This document shows, piece by piece, positions 44,386 to 53,193 of a stretch of DNA of 64,000 bases. The stretch lies in assembly GCA_001897435.1 (NCBI GenBank), contig MKSV01000008.1, positions 186,001 to 250,000 on the forward strand, read 5' to 3'. The translations under genes and the position numbers were made by a program. The notes beneath the pieces are model-generated. The model was given only the letters and a program-made list of their open reading frames with translations. It was not told the origin of the DNA and did no database searches. The stretch is from Acidobacteriales bacterium 59-55 (GTDB lineage: Bacteria; Acidobacteriota; Terriglobia; Terriglobales; Acidobacteriaceae). Each line of letters begins with the position of its first letter. Position 1 is the first letter of the stretch.

Positions 44386-45552
44386 ATGAAAATTATCGAC
44401 ATCGAAACCTATGCTGTTAGTGCCGGTTGGAAAAACTGGCTCTTTGTGAAGGTGATAACAGACAGCGACACCTATGGAATTGCAGAGGCGACCATCAACG
44501 GCTTTACCTCGACCACAGAGACGGCGGTTCATGAATTGGCCCATTTTGTAATCGGCAAAGACCCCATGCAGGTGAACTCTATTGCCAGCATCATCATCAA
44601 TACGATTGCCGATGCCGGACATATTCACCGATTGGTTATGGGAGCCATAGAAGTCGCATGTTGGGACATCTTGGGAAAAACCTTAGGAGTGCCGATCTGG
44701 CAGCTCCTCGGTGGAAAGCATAGAGATTCCATTCTGGCTTATGCCAACGGCTGGTATCGTACAGAACGCACGCCGGAGCACTTTTTACGAATTGCAGAAA
44801 CGGTGGTGAAACGGGGATTCAAAGCTCTGAAGCTCGATCCCTTTGGAATGGCGAAAGGCTTCATCGATCATCCGGACACGGAACTGGCCTTCGAGATTCT
44901 GCATAGGTTGCGAGAGCACTTTGGTCCAGATCTGAAAATCCTTATCGATGTCCACTCGAGGTTATCTCCCAGCGAATCCTTACGTATCGCTAGCAGGTTG
45001 GCCCCACTCAATATCTTCTGGTGGGAGGAGCCGACGACAGGGGAGCGCGAAGAGCTAACGAATGAGATTGCGAGCATCTGCCCAATCCTTGTGGCAACCG
45101 GGGAGCAGTTTGATAAGGTGGGGCAGTTCGAGACTCTGGCCCGCGGGAAGTATGTCAGCATCTATCAGCCTGAGCCGATGTCGTTAGGCGGCATTACCAA
45201 TACGATTGCTGTTGCTAACATCGCTCATGCAAACGGAGCATGGATTGCCCCTCATCAGAGTGGCGGCCCTGTGGCCACGGCAGTATGCCTGCAACTCGCG
45301 GCAGTCATTCCCAATTTTCTTATCCAGGAACATTTTGACCCGTTCAATGAGCCGTGGACCAGAGATCTTGTCACATGGACTCCATCCATCGATATGGAAA
45401 CCGGGCATCTGCCGATTCCCACTGCTCCGGGGCTGGGACTGGATCTGAATATGGACGTCGTGCGAGCGCACCCCTACGATCCAAATGCTTATTTCGACAC
45501 ATCCCGGAAGGGGTGGGAAAAGCGGCTCGGCGTACGCGAAGCTACTGCGTAG
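44386..45552 (+). CDS. Enolase-superfamily acid-sugar dehydratase (mandelate racemase/galactonate dehydratase type)
   Basis: 388 residues after AGGA-N7-ATG. N-terminal capping domain ~1-125 and barrel with metal ligands Asp in ILIDVHSRLS (~187-189), Glu in WWEEPT (~215) and Glu in VATGEQF (~239). His in IAPHQSGG (~290) is the likely general base, and KLDPFG holds the second-strand Lys. This matches the MR subgroup that dehydrates aldonic acids to 2-keto-3-deoxy acids (galactonate, rhamnonate, fuconate). The enzyme would feed the FAH/SDR step or the DapA/KDPG aldolases. Divergent from the GH36 gene and convergent with the esterase gene. The stereochemistry of the substrate cannot be read from sequence. 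Confidence 0.87.
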   Translation: MKIIDIETYAVSAGWKNWLFVKVITDSDTYGIAEATINGFTSTTETAVHELAHFVIGKDPMQVNSIASIIINTIADAGHIHRLVMGAIEVACWDILGKTLGVPIWQLLGGKHRDSILAYANGWYRTERTPEHFLRIAETVVKRGFKALKLDPFGMAKGFIDHPDTELAFEILHRLREHFGPDLKILIDVHSRLSPSESLRIASRLAPLNIFWWEEPTTGEREELTNEIASICPILVATGEQFDKVGQFETLARGKYVSIYQPEPMSLGGITNTIAVANIAHANGAWIAPHQSGGPVATAVCLQLAAVIPNFLIQEHFDPFNEPWTRDLVTWTPSIDMETGHLPIPTAPGLGLDLNMDVVRAHPYDPNAYFDTSRKGWEKRLGVREATA

Positions 45553-45615
45553 CGAGCACTTCTCAATACTCTGGAATCTCCGGCTTGGCTTTCCGGCAAG
45601 TCTTCTGTCTTGCGG

Positions 45616-46623
45616 TTAGCGGATTGGTGAGTTCTTCAGATGCAGGTCGAGCCAGTCCGCAAATGCATCGACATCTTCCTTGGATCTCCAGTAGTCAGGC
45701 CAGCCATGGCCTTTGCCTTTGCGCACAATAATCTTGACCTCTGGAGCGCCAAGCTTTTTCGCCTTCGCAGCAAAACTTTCCGATTGTTGTAGCGGCACCA
45801 CTTCGTCGGCATCACCGTGAATGATAAGCACGGGAGGAAGTTTTGCGCTCATGAAATAGATAGGAGAGATCTGACGCCCGATAACTTGCCTGCCCGGCTC
45901 AGTGCTTGCCATAGTGCCGAAGGCACCCACAAGGGGAGACATGGGCCCTCGTCCAACCGCATCCACACCGGGAGCGCCCCAGTTCAGAAAATCAGTAGGA
46001 GGAAAGAAGCACCCAACTGCCTGCACCGCGCTGCTCTCTCGCTCGATTGGGTCGGGCGCGTTGGCCGGTCCGGAGCCGCCCTGGGTTGCGATCATGAGAG
46101 CTAGCTGGCCGCCGGAACTGGACCCCAGGATGCCAAACCGGTTTCGATCGACGCCATATTGATCTGCATGGTAGCGGATAAACCGAACGGCGCGATGAAT
46201 ATCGAGAACCTCATCCGGAATTGGAAAATAGGGCTGAGAGCCGTGAACCACTGCAAACACGGTATATCCGCGGTCCAGAAACGGCTTGTAGACCTCAGGC
46301 GTAACATGAACCATGGTCGTGTCGTCGTGGCTCGAAAGCCAGCCGCCACTGACGATATAAACAATTGCCGCACCGTTCTTCTTTGCCGGCTCAAATACAT
46401 CAAGCGTGAGCGCCATTCCCGCCTTACGTCCGTAGATGACATCACTTGTCTGCTTCACGTTCTCTCTCATTCTTACGGACTGACAAAAAGCTCCCAGACT
46501 CACGAGGGTTACTATAACCAGCGAAGCAAATATTCTTCTTGCCAGGAAGGCAAAAATCTCCGGATTGTCATGCTTGTGAAGACTGGTCACGCGGGAGCTC
46601 ATGCTATAGCTTTCGCATAGCAT
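45616..46623 (-). CDS. Exported alpha/beta-hydrolase (esterase-like)
   Basis: 335 residues if started at 46623; in-frame ATG 46602 is an alternative, and neither has a clear ribosome binding site. Hydrophobic export segment at ~29-48 (IFASLVIVTLVSLGAFCQ). Alpha/beta-hydrolase core: oxyanion region IVSGGWLSS, nucleophile Ser in GILGSSSGGQLA, acid Asp in IIHGDADEVV, His in GKGHGWPDYW. This is the BD-FAE/esterase-lipase type seen among carbohydrate esterases, so removal of acyl or other ester groups from a plant glycan or an extracellular lactone is plausible. A palindromic element at 46643-46658 lies just upstream of its start. Confidence 0.8.
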   Translation of the reverse strand: MLCESYSMSSRVTSLHKHDNPEIFAFLARRIFASLVIVTLVSLGAFCQSVRMRENVKQTSDVIYGRKAGMALTLDVFEPAKKNGAAIVYIVSGGWLSSHDDTTMVHVTPEVYKPFLDRGYTVFAVVHGSQPYFPIPDEVLDIHRAVRFIRYHADQYGVDRNRFGILGSSSGGQLALMIATQGGSGPANAPDPIERESSAVQAVGCFFPPTDFLNWGAPGVDAVGRGPMSPLVGAFGTMASTEPGRQVIGRQISPIYFMSAKLPPVLIIHGDADEVVPLQQSESFAAKAKKLGAPEVKIIVRKGKGHGWPDYWRSKEDVDAFADWLDLHLKNSPIR

Positions 46624-46642
46624 GTGGAATCAATTCTGAAGT

Positions 46643-46658
46643 GTTCAATATCCAGAAC
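46643..46658. promoter_or_regulatory. Additional GTTCA-N6-AGAAC element
   Basis: GTTCA-ATATCC-AGAAC at 46643-46658 matches the palindrome consensus with one mismatch in the second half-site. It lies 20 bp upstream of the divergent esterase start and 58 bp from the stronger copy at 46716. No TTGACA follows it at the usual distance. Confidence 0.45.
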
Positions 46659-46715
46659 GCTTCTTGGATGTCGCGGTTATCTCGTAAAACACAATGATGC
46701 TTGTCAGGCGTCGGC

Positions 46716-46765
46716 GTTCAATAGGCCGAAATGGATTGACACCCTTATAGCTGAACGCCTACAAA
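46716..46765 (+). promoter_or_regulatory. Palindromic operator plus promoter
   Basis: GTTCA-ATAGGC-CGAAA at 46716-46731, four bases, TTGACA at 46736-46741, 18 bases, TACAAA at 46760-46765. It is almost identical to the element at 33135-33183 over 26 bases. It faces the mutarotase-fold gene at 46876 and the dehydratase-dehydrogenase genes behind it. Confidence 0.7.
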
Positions 46766-46875
46766 GCGGCCAGGCAAACGATTATTCAAGAAGCAAACCC
46801 GGCCTCCTTGGGAGATGTAAATGGCTAGATTGCTTTCCTAAAATCCAGTGAGCCGCTTCTCTTTGAGAATGAATC

Positions 46876-47922
46876 ATGAATCGTCTGACACTTGCAAAAA
46901 ATCTTGAAGCCGTTGGCAAGCCGACGGAAACATGGGAAAGCCCCGACGGCGCGCGCGTATTGGTATTGCCTTACGGGGGACGCGTTCTCGGGTTATTCGC
47001 GCCCGGCGATGAGGAGAATTTCTTTTGGACGCATTCATCTCTCGGTCAGATTGATTCCGCGCGCAAGTTCTACGAGGATGCGCATTGGCACAATTCTGGC
47101 GGAGAGCGCACTTGGTTGGCGCCAGAAGTAGACTTCTTCTTTCCAGACTATCCCAAGATGGATCGTTACTGGCAGCAACGGGAACTCGATCCGGGGCGCT
47201 ACCAGGTCTCCCGAAATAATGGGGTACTTAGTTGGAGGAATCGTGCTACTTTAGCAGTATCGCGAACCGGGCAGAAAGTTGACCTCGAGATTACAAAAGC
47301 ATTGGCCCCCGCGCTGAATCCTCTTCGCTATGACCAGCACGGCAGATGGGAAGACTTGAAATTTGCCGGCTACACTCTGCGTACATCTCTGCAATTGACA
47401 GGCGCGGATCGGCCCCCTTACATCGGCATATGGCAACTAGCGCAGATGCCTCACGGCGGCGACATGCTTGTACCGACGATCTTTCAAAGCGAGCCAAAAC
47501 TTTACATGGGCAAGATCGACGCTGCGGATTTGATCGTCAGCGAGCATCTGGTCCGATATAAGATGCGAGCCCCCGGAGAGCATAAACTCGGCGTTCGCGC
47601 CATCGCGCTTACCGGCCGTGCTGGCTACATGTATGGCCATGGAAGAGAGGCCTCTCTGATTATTCGGAATTTCAACGTGAACCCCTCCGGAGAATACGTC
47701 GATACTCCATTGCAGGAGCCGGACAATTTTGGCTTCGCCTTTCAGGCTTGCAATGTAAACAGCGGACTTGGAGAATTCAGCGAGCTTGAATACCATGTGC
47801 CCGCCATTGGTTCGAGAACCGGTCAGGCTCTTTCCGAAGATGAGTCGCAGCTTTGGGCCTTTCGCGGACCTGAGTCGGTCGTCAGGTCGGTTGCGCAACA
47901 TCTGCTCACCTCCGAGGTATGA
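46876..47922 (+). CDS. Galactose-mutarotase-fold protein (DUF6786-like)
   Basis: 348 residues, no signal peptide. Beta-rich throughout. ARVLVLPYGGRVLGLFAPG at the N-terminus resembles the opening of aldose-1-epimerase-fold proteins, followed by GGERTWLAPEVDFFFPD, which recalls the substrate-site segment of that fold. The family appears to be a domain of unknown function related to galactose mutarotases. A role in converting anomers of the released sugar, or in binding it, is a fold-based guess. It is the first gene behind the operator and promoter at 46716-46765 and is followed 98 bp later by an enolase-superfamily dehydratase. A good ribosome binding site is not visible before 46876. Confidence 0.6.
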   Translation: MNRLTLAKNLEAVGKPTETWESPDGARVLVLPYGGRVLGLFAPGDEENFFWTHSSLGQIDSARKFYEDAHWHNSGGERTWLAPEVDFFFPDYPKMDRYWQQRELDPGRYQVSRNNGVLSWRNRATLAVSRTGQKVDLEITKALAPALNPLRYDQHGRWEDLKFAGYTLRTSLQLTGADRPPYIGIWQLAQMPHGGDMLVPTIFQSEPKLYMGKIDAADLIVSEHLVRYKMRAPGEHKLGVRAIALTGRAGYMYGHGREASLIIRNFNVNPSGEYVDTPLQEPDNFGFAFQACNVNSGLGEFSELEYHVPAIGSRTGQALSEDESQLWAFRGPESVVRSVAQHLLTSEV

Positions 47923-48020
47923 GTCTTTTGAACGAGGGGTGAACGAGTGAAAAGGAGAGAAGCCGTGGAAGGGTTCTCTTGTTTTGTGAAGGTGATAACC
48001 CCATTGGATTGTGCAGGCCT

Positions 48021-49295
48021 ATGAAGATCACGCGATTGGAGACGATCTGGTTTGAGGCGATCCCGGATGCGGTGTGGCAGCAGCGATCGCCGCATTCGCG
48101 GCAGGCATTGCCGAACAACCTGTGGGTTCAGATTCATACTGACGAAGGCCTGATTGGCCTCGGAGAGACATATTATCTGCCGCGAGCGGTCAATGCGGTA
48201 ATCCACGATCTCTTCGCCCCGCTTCTATTGGGGCGAGATGCGCTCGATATCGAAAATCACTGGAACAACCTCTTCTCTTTAGCCAGCTTCTGCGGCTACG
48301 CGGGCGCGGAGATGCGCGCCATTTCCGCGATTGATATTGCTCTGTGGGATCTGGCAGGACAGTATTCGGAGCAGCCTATCTACAATCTGCTGGGTGGGCG
48401 CAATCGCGAAAGTATCTCCGTCTACAACACCTGCGTTGGATTCGGAAAATATCCCGATTACACTGCATGGAGCGAGGGACGCGCCGGCGAGCTTGCGCAG
48501 GATCTTTTGAAGCAGGGCATTCGAGCGATGAAGATCTGGCCATTTGATCGATTCGGCACGACTCTCGCTGGGCCCGCGAATCCGCATGGAAGAGTCAGTC
48601 TGTGGGGGCAGGACACCGCGGCAGGCACGTTAGGTCATTTCATCAGCGATCAGGAGATTAAGTCCGGCATCGACATTCTGGACGATATTCGTCGCGCCAC
48701 CGATGGCGCAATGCTGGTGGCGATCGAGGGGCACGCGCGATGGAATCTGCCTAATGCCAGCCGCATAGCGCACGCTCTTGAGCCGTACAACGTGATGTGG
48801 CTGGAGGAGATCATGCCTCCGGACAATGTCGAATCATACGTCCGCCTGAAGGCATCTACCAGCGTTCCCATCTGCCAAAGCGAGCGGGCGTTCACGCGAT
48901 ACCGCTTTCGCGAATATATCGAGAGACCGGCTGCGGATGTCATCATGCCGGACCTCTCTTGGGGAGGAGGGTTCACAGAAACACGGAAGATCTGCAGCCT
49001 GGCCGATACGTATTACCTGCCCGTTACCTTGCATGACACGATCGGGCCGGTCGCTCTATGGGCCGCCGCGCACATGATGCTGCATGTTCCAAACGCCATG
49101 ATTCAAGAGATCGTAAGAGGCTATGTGGATGGCTGGTATAACGACGTGCTCACTGAGCCGATCATTCTCGAAGACGGTCAGCTTCGTTTGAATGGCAAGC
49201 CGGGGCTAGGGGCTGCGCTCCGCCCGGAACTGCTGACTCGGGCAGGTGTTCACATCGAAGTGACCACTGAAGAACAGATGAGGGAGCGGTCATGA
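48021..49295 (+). CDS. Enolase-superfamily acid-sugar dehydratase, second copy
   Basis: 424 residues from ATG 48021; a TTG-initiated frame extends 14 codons upstream without family similarity. Opening MKITRLETIWFEAIPD is followed by a capping domain. Metal ligands are Glu in VAIEGHARW (~236), Glu in WLEEIMPP (~262) and Glu in CQSERAF (~287), with His in TLHDTIGP (~337) as likely base; MKIWPFDRFG carries the second-strand Lys. The E-G-H pattern is that of mannonate/gluconate or galactarate-type dehydratases, different from the D-V-H of the enzyme at 44386, so the two probably use different aldonates. It overlaps the next gene by four bases (ATGA). Confidence 0.85.
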   Translation: MKITRLETIWFEAIPDAVWQQRSPHSRQALPNNLWVQIHTDEGLIGLGETYYLPRAVNAVIHDLFAPLLLGRDALDIENHWNNLFSLASFCGYAGAEMRAISAIDIALWDLAGQYSEQPIYNLLGGRNRESISVYNTCVGFGKYPDYTAWSEGRAGELAQDLLKQGIRAMKIWPFDRFGTTLAGPANPHGRVSLWGQDTAAGTLGHFISDQEIKSGIDILDDIRRATDGAMLVAIEGHARWNLPNASRIAHALEPYNVMWLEEIMPPDNVESYVRLKASTSVPICQSERAFTRYRFREYIERPAADVIMPDLSWGGGFTETRKICSLADTYYLPVTLHDTIGPVALWAAAHMMLHVPNAMIQEIVRGYVDGWYNDVLTEPIILEDGQLRLNGKPGLGAALRPELLTRAGVHIEVTTEEQMRERS

Positions 49296-50380
49296 TGTCT
49301 AGGTTCAAGCTGTCGTTTACAGGAGATTATCTAGACACGGACGGAAGTGTAAAGGTTGGGGATATTGGCCTCGATATGTTGGCCGCAACGGGGTACATCG
49401 AAACCTCCTTTTTGCGGGATCAGCAACCGACGCATGGCGACGATACTTACTGGGATAGGCTTTATTCGCTCGAGATCACCCCTCGGCATGTTGCCCAGGC
49501 AAACGGGATCGTTATCTTTCGTCCCTGGGTCAAATCGTCGGCATTCCTTAACGGAGCCGAGAATCTGCTGGTTCTGGCACGAGCCGGCGCGGGCTACGAC
49601 AAGATTGACATCTCAGCATGCACCGCGAACGATGTCGTGGTCTTCAATGCGCCGGATACGCTGACACACTCGACCGCATCAGCGGCATTTACACTGCTGC
49701 TCGCGTTGGCAAAAAAGCTCCTTCTGCAGCAGGCGCTGGTGCACTCCGGGCGCTGGGACCGGCAACCGGAGTTTATGGGGGATGACCTGATAGGCAAGAC
49801 GCTCGGGATCATCGGCCTTGGAAAGACCGGTGCCGAATTGGCCCGCTTGGTCGCTCCCTTTCACATGAATATCGTGTCGTATTCTCCCAGCGCCGATCCA
49901 CTTCAGGCAGAAGCGCTGGGAGTGCAACTGGTTGATCTCGACTCCCTGCTGTGCGCCAGCGATTTTGTGAGCCTACATTGCCGTCTCGAAGAACGAACCC
50001 GTGGAATGCTTGGGAAGCGAGAGCTCTCGTTGCTCAAATCCACGGCGTACCTCATCAATGTTGGGCGGGGGGAACTGATTCACGAGCAATCTCTGATTCA
50101 GTTGCTCCGCGAAGAGAAGATAGCTGGAGCCGGCCTCGATGTCTTTGAGACGGAGCCCCTGCCGGTCGATCATTCGCTGCTTGCACTGAAGAACGTTATC
50201 CTGACGCCGCACTGGCTGCCCAGTACTCACCGTGCCGCCCATGCCACGCGCGACGTTATCATTCGCAATGTCATTCGAGTCGCCCAGGGACTTGCTCCGC
50301 AAAATGTAGTCAACCCAGAGGTGCTTCAACGTTCCGGATTTCGCGCTAAACTGGCGCGGTTCGCGGTTAATCGAACATAG
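49292..50380 (+). CDS. D-isomer-specific 2-hydroxyacid dehydrogenase, second copy
   Basis: 362 residues; GAGGGAG-N5-ATG, overlapping the dehydratase stop, so translationally coupled. NAD motif GIIGLGKTGAELARL, catalytic Arg in INVGRGELI, Glu in VFETEPLP and His in LTPHWLPS. Compared with the enzyme at 38781 it has about 40 extra residues at the N-terminus (DQQPTHGDDTYWDRLY region). It should convert the 2-keto-3-deoxy product of the coupled dehydratase or a downstream oxo acid to the D-hydroxy acid, or act in the opposite direction. This functional link is inferred from the coupling. The P450 gene follows after 99 bp. Confidence 0.85.
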   Translation: MMSRFKLSFTGDYLDTDGSVKVGDIGLDMLAATGYIETSFLRDQQPTHGDDTYWDRLYSLEITPRHVAQANGIVIFRPWVKSSAFLNGAENLLVLARAGAGYDKIDISACTANDVVVFNAPDTLTHSTASAAFTLLLALAKKLLLQQALVHSGRWDRQPEFMGDDLIGKTLGIIGLGKTGAELARLVAPFHMNIVSYSPSADPLQAEALGVQLVDLDSLLCASDFVSLHCRLEERTRGMLGKRELSLLKSTAYLINVGRGELIHEQSLIQLLREEKIAGAGLDVFETEPLPVDHSLLALKNVILTPHWLPSTHRAAHATRDVIIRNVIRVAQGLAPQNVVNPEVLQRSGFRAKLARFAVNRT

Positions 50381-50479
50381 GGATCAATTACAGAGAGCCG
50401 GAAGAAGTTTGACGCGGATGCCATGTTAAACATACTTCAATGATCCATTCTCAACAAAAGGAACAAAACAGGATTTACT

Positions 50480-51712
50480 ATGCAATCTCCAGCTTCAGCA
50501 ATGGATGAAATTCTAATCTCTAAAGAGTTTCTGGCAGACCCATACCCAATCCTGCGTCAGTTGCGCGAGGAAAACCCGATCTATTGGTGCGAGTCTATCG
50601 GAGGATGGATCGTAACTCGATACGACGACATGGTGACGACCTTTCGGGATGTAACCAGCTACTCGAACGAGGGTCGCCTGGCAAGGGTCGTGGAGTATCT
50701 TCCCTCCGAATCGCGAGCCAGGTTCAAGGCCTTCGAGGATCACTATCGCACCAAGGGGCTTCTGCACTCCGATCCGCCCGATCACACGCGGCTGCGCGCG
50801 CTGGTAACAAAGTCCATGACCGCAAGTATGGTGGAAGCCATGCGAGGACGCATTCAGACCATTGTCGACGATCTGGTGAACACTGGGCTCGACAAGGGCG
50901 GAATGGACGTTATCGCGGATATTGCTATAGCTCTCCCTTTCGCTGTGCTGGCCAGAATTCTGGGAACCCCGCCGGAAGACCAGCACCTCTTTAAAAAGTG
51001 GGCAGACGACCTTCTTTCATTTCAAGGTGTCAACAAGCCCGGAGAAGAGATACTGGAGCGTGCTCAGAAAGCGCTAGTGGAGATTCGTGCATATCTGGCC
51101 GACTTAATTATCGAAAAACGGCGTAACCCACGCGAAGACTTGATGAGCCTATTAGTCGTTGCCGAATCGGAAGGGAACCGATTATCTCAGACTGAGCTGA
51201 TCAACACAGGAATAACTCTGCTCGTGGCCGGTCACGAAACAACAACATCTCTAATCGGCAATGGAATTTACCTGCTTCTCCGGCACACTGATCAGTGGAA
51301 GCTTCTTCGGGAAGACCCATCGCTGTTGAACTCTGCCATCGAGGAGATCTTGCGCTATGAGAGCCCGGTTGCTCGTCAACCACGCCTCGTGAAGCAGGAT
51401 GCGGAGTTAGGCGGCAAGCAGATTCACAAAGGAGATATGGTCTTCCAGATGCTAAATTCGGCAAATCGGGATCCGGCATACTTTATCGATCCCGACCGGT
51501 TCGACATTCAGCGGCAGAAGAATCGCCATATTGCCTTTGGCGTAGGAATTCACTTTTGTGTAGGTGCTTACCTCGCTCGCACCGAAGCTCAGGTCGTGTT
51601 CAAGACGGTCCTGGACCGGCTGTCCAGCATCCGGCTCGTGGAGGAAAAACCAACATGGGACCTGACGAAACCTAACTCGCGTATGCTGAAGACATTGCCA
51701 GTCTTATTCTGA
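50480..51712 (+). CDS. Cytochrome P450
   Basis: 410 residues after AGGA-N6-ATG; soluble bacterial type without membrane anchor. I-helix oxygen-activating motif LLVAGHETTTS near residue 250, ExxR in EEILRYES near 288, and the haem-binding loop FGVGIHFCVGAYLAR with the proximal Cys near 360. Such class I P450s receive electrons from a ferredoxin and its reductase; neither is encoded in this window. Its place in a sugar-acid operon is unusual. Oxidative O-demethylation of methyl-sugars by P450s is established for marine Bacteroidetes (6-O-methyl-galactose), which offers one hypothesis; hydroxylation of a plant aglycone is another. No terminator separates it from the upstream dehydrogenase. Confidence 0.93.
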   Translation: MQSPASAMDEILISKEFLADPYPILRQLREENPIYWCESIGGWIVTRYDDMVTTFRDVTSYSNEGRLARVVEYLPSESRARFKAFEDHYRTKGLLHSDPPDHTRLRALVTKSMTASMVEAMRGRIQTIVDDLVNTGLDKGGMDVIADIAIALPFAVLARILGTPPEDQHLFKKWADDLLSFQGVNKPGEEILERAQKALVEIRAYLADLIIEKRRNPREDLMSLLVVAESEGNRLSQTELINTGITLLVAGHETTTSLIGNGIYLLLRHTDQWKLLREDPSLLNSAIEEILRYESPVARQPRLVKQDAELGGKQIHKGDMVFQMLNSANRDPAYFIDPDRFDIQRQKNRHIAFGVGIHFCVGAYLARTEAQVVFKTVLDRLSSIRLVEEKPTWDLTKPNSRMLKTLPVLF

Positions 51713-52048
51713 GTCACCCGCTTCGCTGAGATATACGCTTCGCAGGCCGGGACAGTCTAGAACCGATCCATCGGAACGATTCAATAGAATCTCGCTTCAT
51801 GTTGAGTCTGATTTACCGGTCTCAAACCAGATTACCAAGCCATTCTGTTTGTGTTTCCACTGATGAATGGAATTCTTACGCTGAACCAGCTATTTCGCCT
51901 CCGTTCAATAAGCTGAAATGCGTTGACACTCTACGGCGACCTCTATAAGTTTTGGGTCGATGCGATTTGAACCGAGTTATTGTCGAGCATTGTCTTGGAT
52001 TTTCGTTCTATCTAATTCTCAGTCCGAGTTGCATACGGAGGTACAGCG
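51713..52048 (+). promoter_or_regulatory. Intergenic region with palindromic operator and promoter
   Basis: 336 bp without a gene. GTTCA-ATAAGC-TGAAA at 51903-51918, four bases, TTGACA at 51923-51928, then TATAAG at 51944-51949 with a short 15-base spacer. This is the fifth copy of the element. It drives the TauD-like gene and the SDR and lactonase behind it. Confidence 0.65.
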
Positions 52049-53113
52049 GTGAGCGCCGATATAGCTGTTTCGCACCCCATACTGGAAAACTGCGGTGGTC
52101 TGCCATTCGTCGTCGAGGCGCGCCCAGAAGCGGCCGGCGTGCCGCTTACTGAATTGCTAGACTGGATCACGAATAGCAGTCCATGGCGTGAGGAGCAGTT
52201 ACACCGTGCGGGCGCGGTCCTGTTCCGGGGCTTTTCCTCGGTCCGCACGGCAGAAGATTTTTCTGCCGTAGCCCAGCGAATGGCGCCGGTCATTCTGGAT
52301 TACGCTGGGGGCACGACTCCCCGCAGTGCAGTTACGGGAAAAATCGTCACCTCGACGGATGCTCCCCGCCATGTCGTCATTGGGCTCCATCAGGAGATGA
52401 GCTACCTTGCTCCTTCGCCGGAGTTTCCCGACCCCACGCCCGACAAAGTGATGTTCTTCTGCGAGACTGCTCCTGGTGGAGGCGGTCAAACTCCGATTGC
52501 CGATATGCGTGCAGTTTACAAGAAGCTGCCACGCAAACTGATCGACCGCTTTGAACAAAGGGGTGGCCTGGTTCTGCATAGGAAGCTTCCCACTCAGAAA
52601 AAATACGGATTCGAAGTGACATGGGAGACTGCCTTCGGCACTTCGGATCGTGCCGCGATGGAGAACATTGCGAGGAGTAAAGGTTGGTCCATGCAATGGG
52701 CGAAGGATGGAGGGCTGGAGGTGACCCATGGTCCGTCGCCTGTAACAAAATCCCATCGCGTGACCGGTGAGCACGTGTGGTTTAACCAGGCTCATTTACT
52801 GCATAAATCAGTAGCGCCGTGGACATCGCAATGGCTCGGCCCGGCCCTGCCCCAACGTCTGAAGGCCCGGCTGCTCGAGCCTTTTATTCGTGACCGTTTT
52901 TATTATCACTCGACCCATGTCGATGGCTCAGAGATCGCTCTCTCTGATCTGGATAGCATCCGGCGCACGATTGCTCAGGAGACGGTTATGTTCGACTGGC
53001 AACGCGGAGACGTGCTCTTGATCGATAACAAGCTGGTCTCTCATGGCCGTCAGCCTTATTCTCCCCCTCGAAAAATTTTTGCAGCTCTGTTAGCGGATGC
53101 TTCCAGAAATTAG
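52049..53113 (+). CDS. TauD/SyrP-like Fe(II)/2-oxoglutarate dioxygenase
   Basis: 354 residues from GTG 52049 with GGAGG seven bases upstream. Double-stranded beta-helix of the TauD/TfdA family: iron ligands His114 and Glu116 in GLHQEMSYL (an HxE rather than the usual HxD), distal His near 332 in NKLVSHGRQPY, and the 2-oxoglutarate-binding Arg in PPRKIFAAL. The HxE form is seen in SyrP/clavaminate-synthase-like relatives that hydroxylate amino acids or other carboxylates. A 2-oxoglutarate-dependent hydroxylation or demethylation of a sugar-acid, ether or aglycone is possible. It heads an operon with an SDR and an SMP-30 lactonase. Confidence 0.88.
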   Translation: MSADIAVSHPILENCGGLPFVVEARPEAAGVPLTELLDWITNSSPWREEQLHRAGAVLFRGFSSVRTAEDFSAVAQRMAPVILDYAGGTTPRSAVTGKIVTSTDAPRHVVIGLHQEMSYLAPSPEFPDPTPDKVMFFCETAPGGGGQTPIADMRAVYKKLPRKLIDRFEQRGGLVLHRKLPTQKKYGFEVTWETAFGTSDRAAMENIARSKGWSMQWAKDGGLEVTHGPSPVTKSHRVTGEHVWFNQAHLLHKSVAPWTSQWLGPALPQRLKARLLEPFIRDRFYYHSTHVDGSEIALSDLDSIRRTIAQETVMFDWQRGDVLLIDNKLVSHGRQPYSPPRKIFAALLADASRN

Positions 53114-53193
53114 TCTCCATCCAGCCAGGCAGAGTTTCTACAAACCACAATTACCACAATTGATGAGGGTACTCCCGGAGGGTTCACCACACC

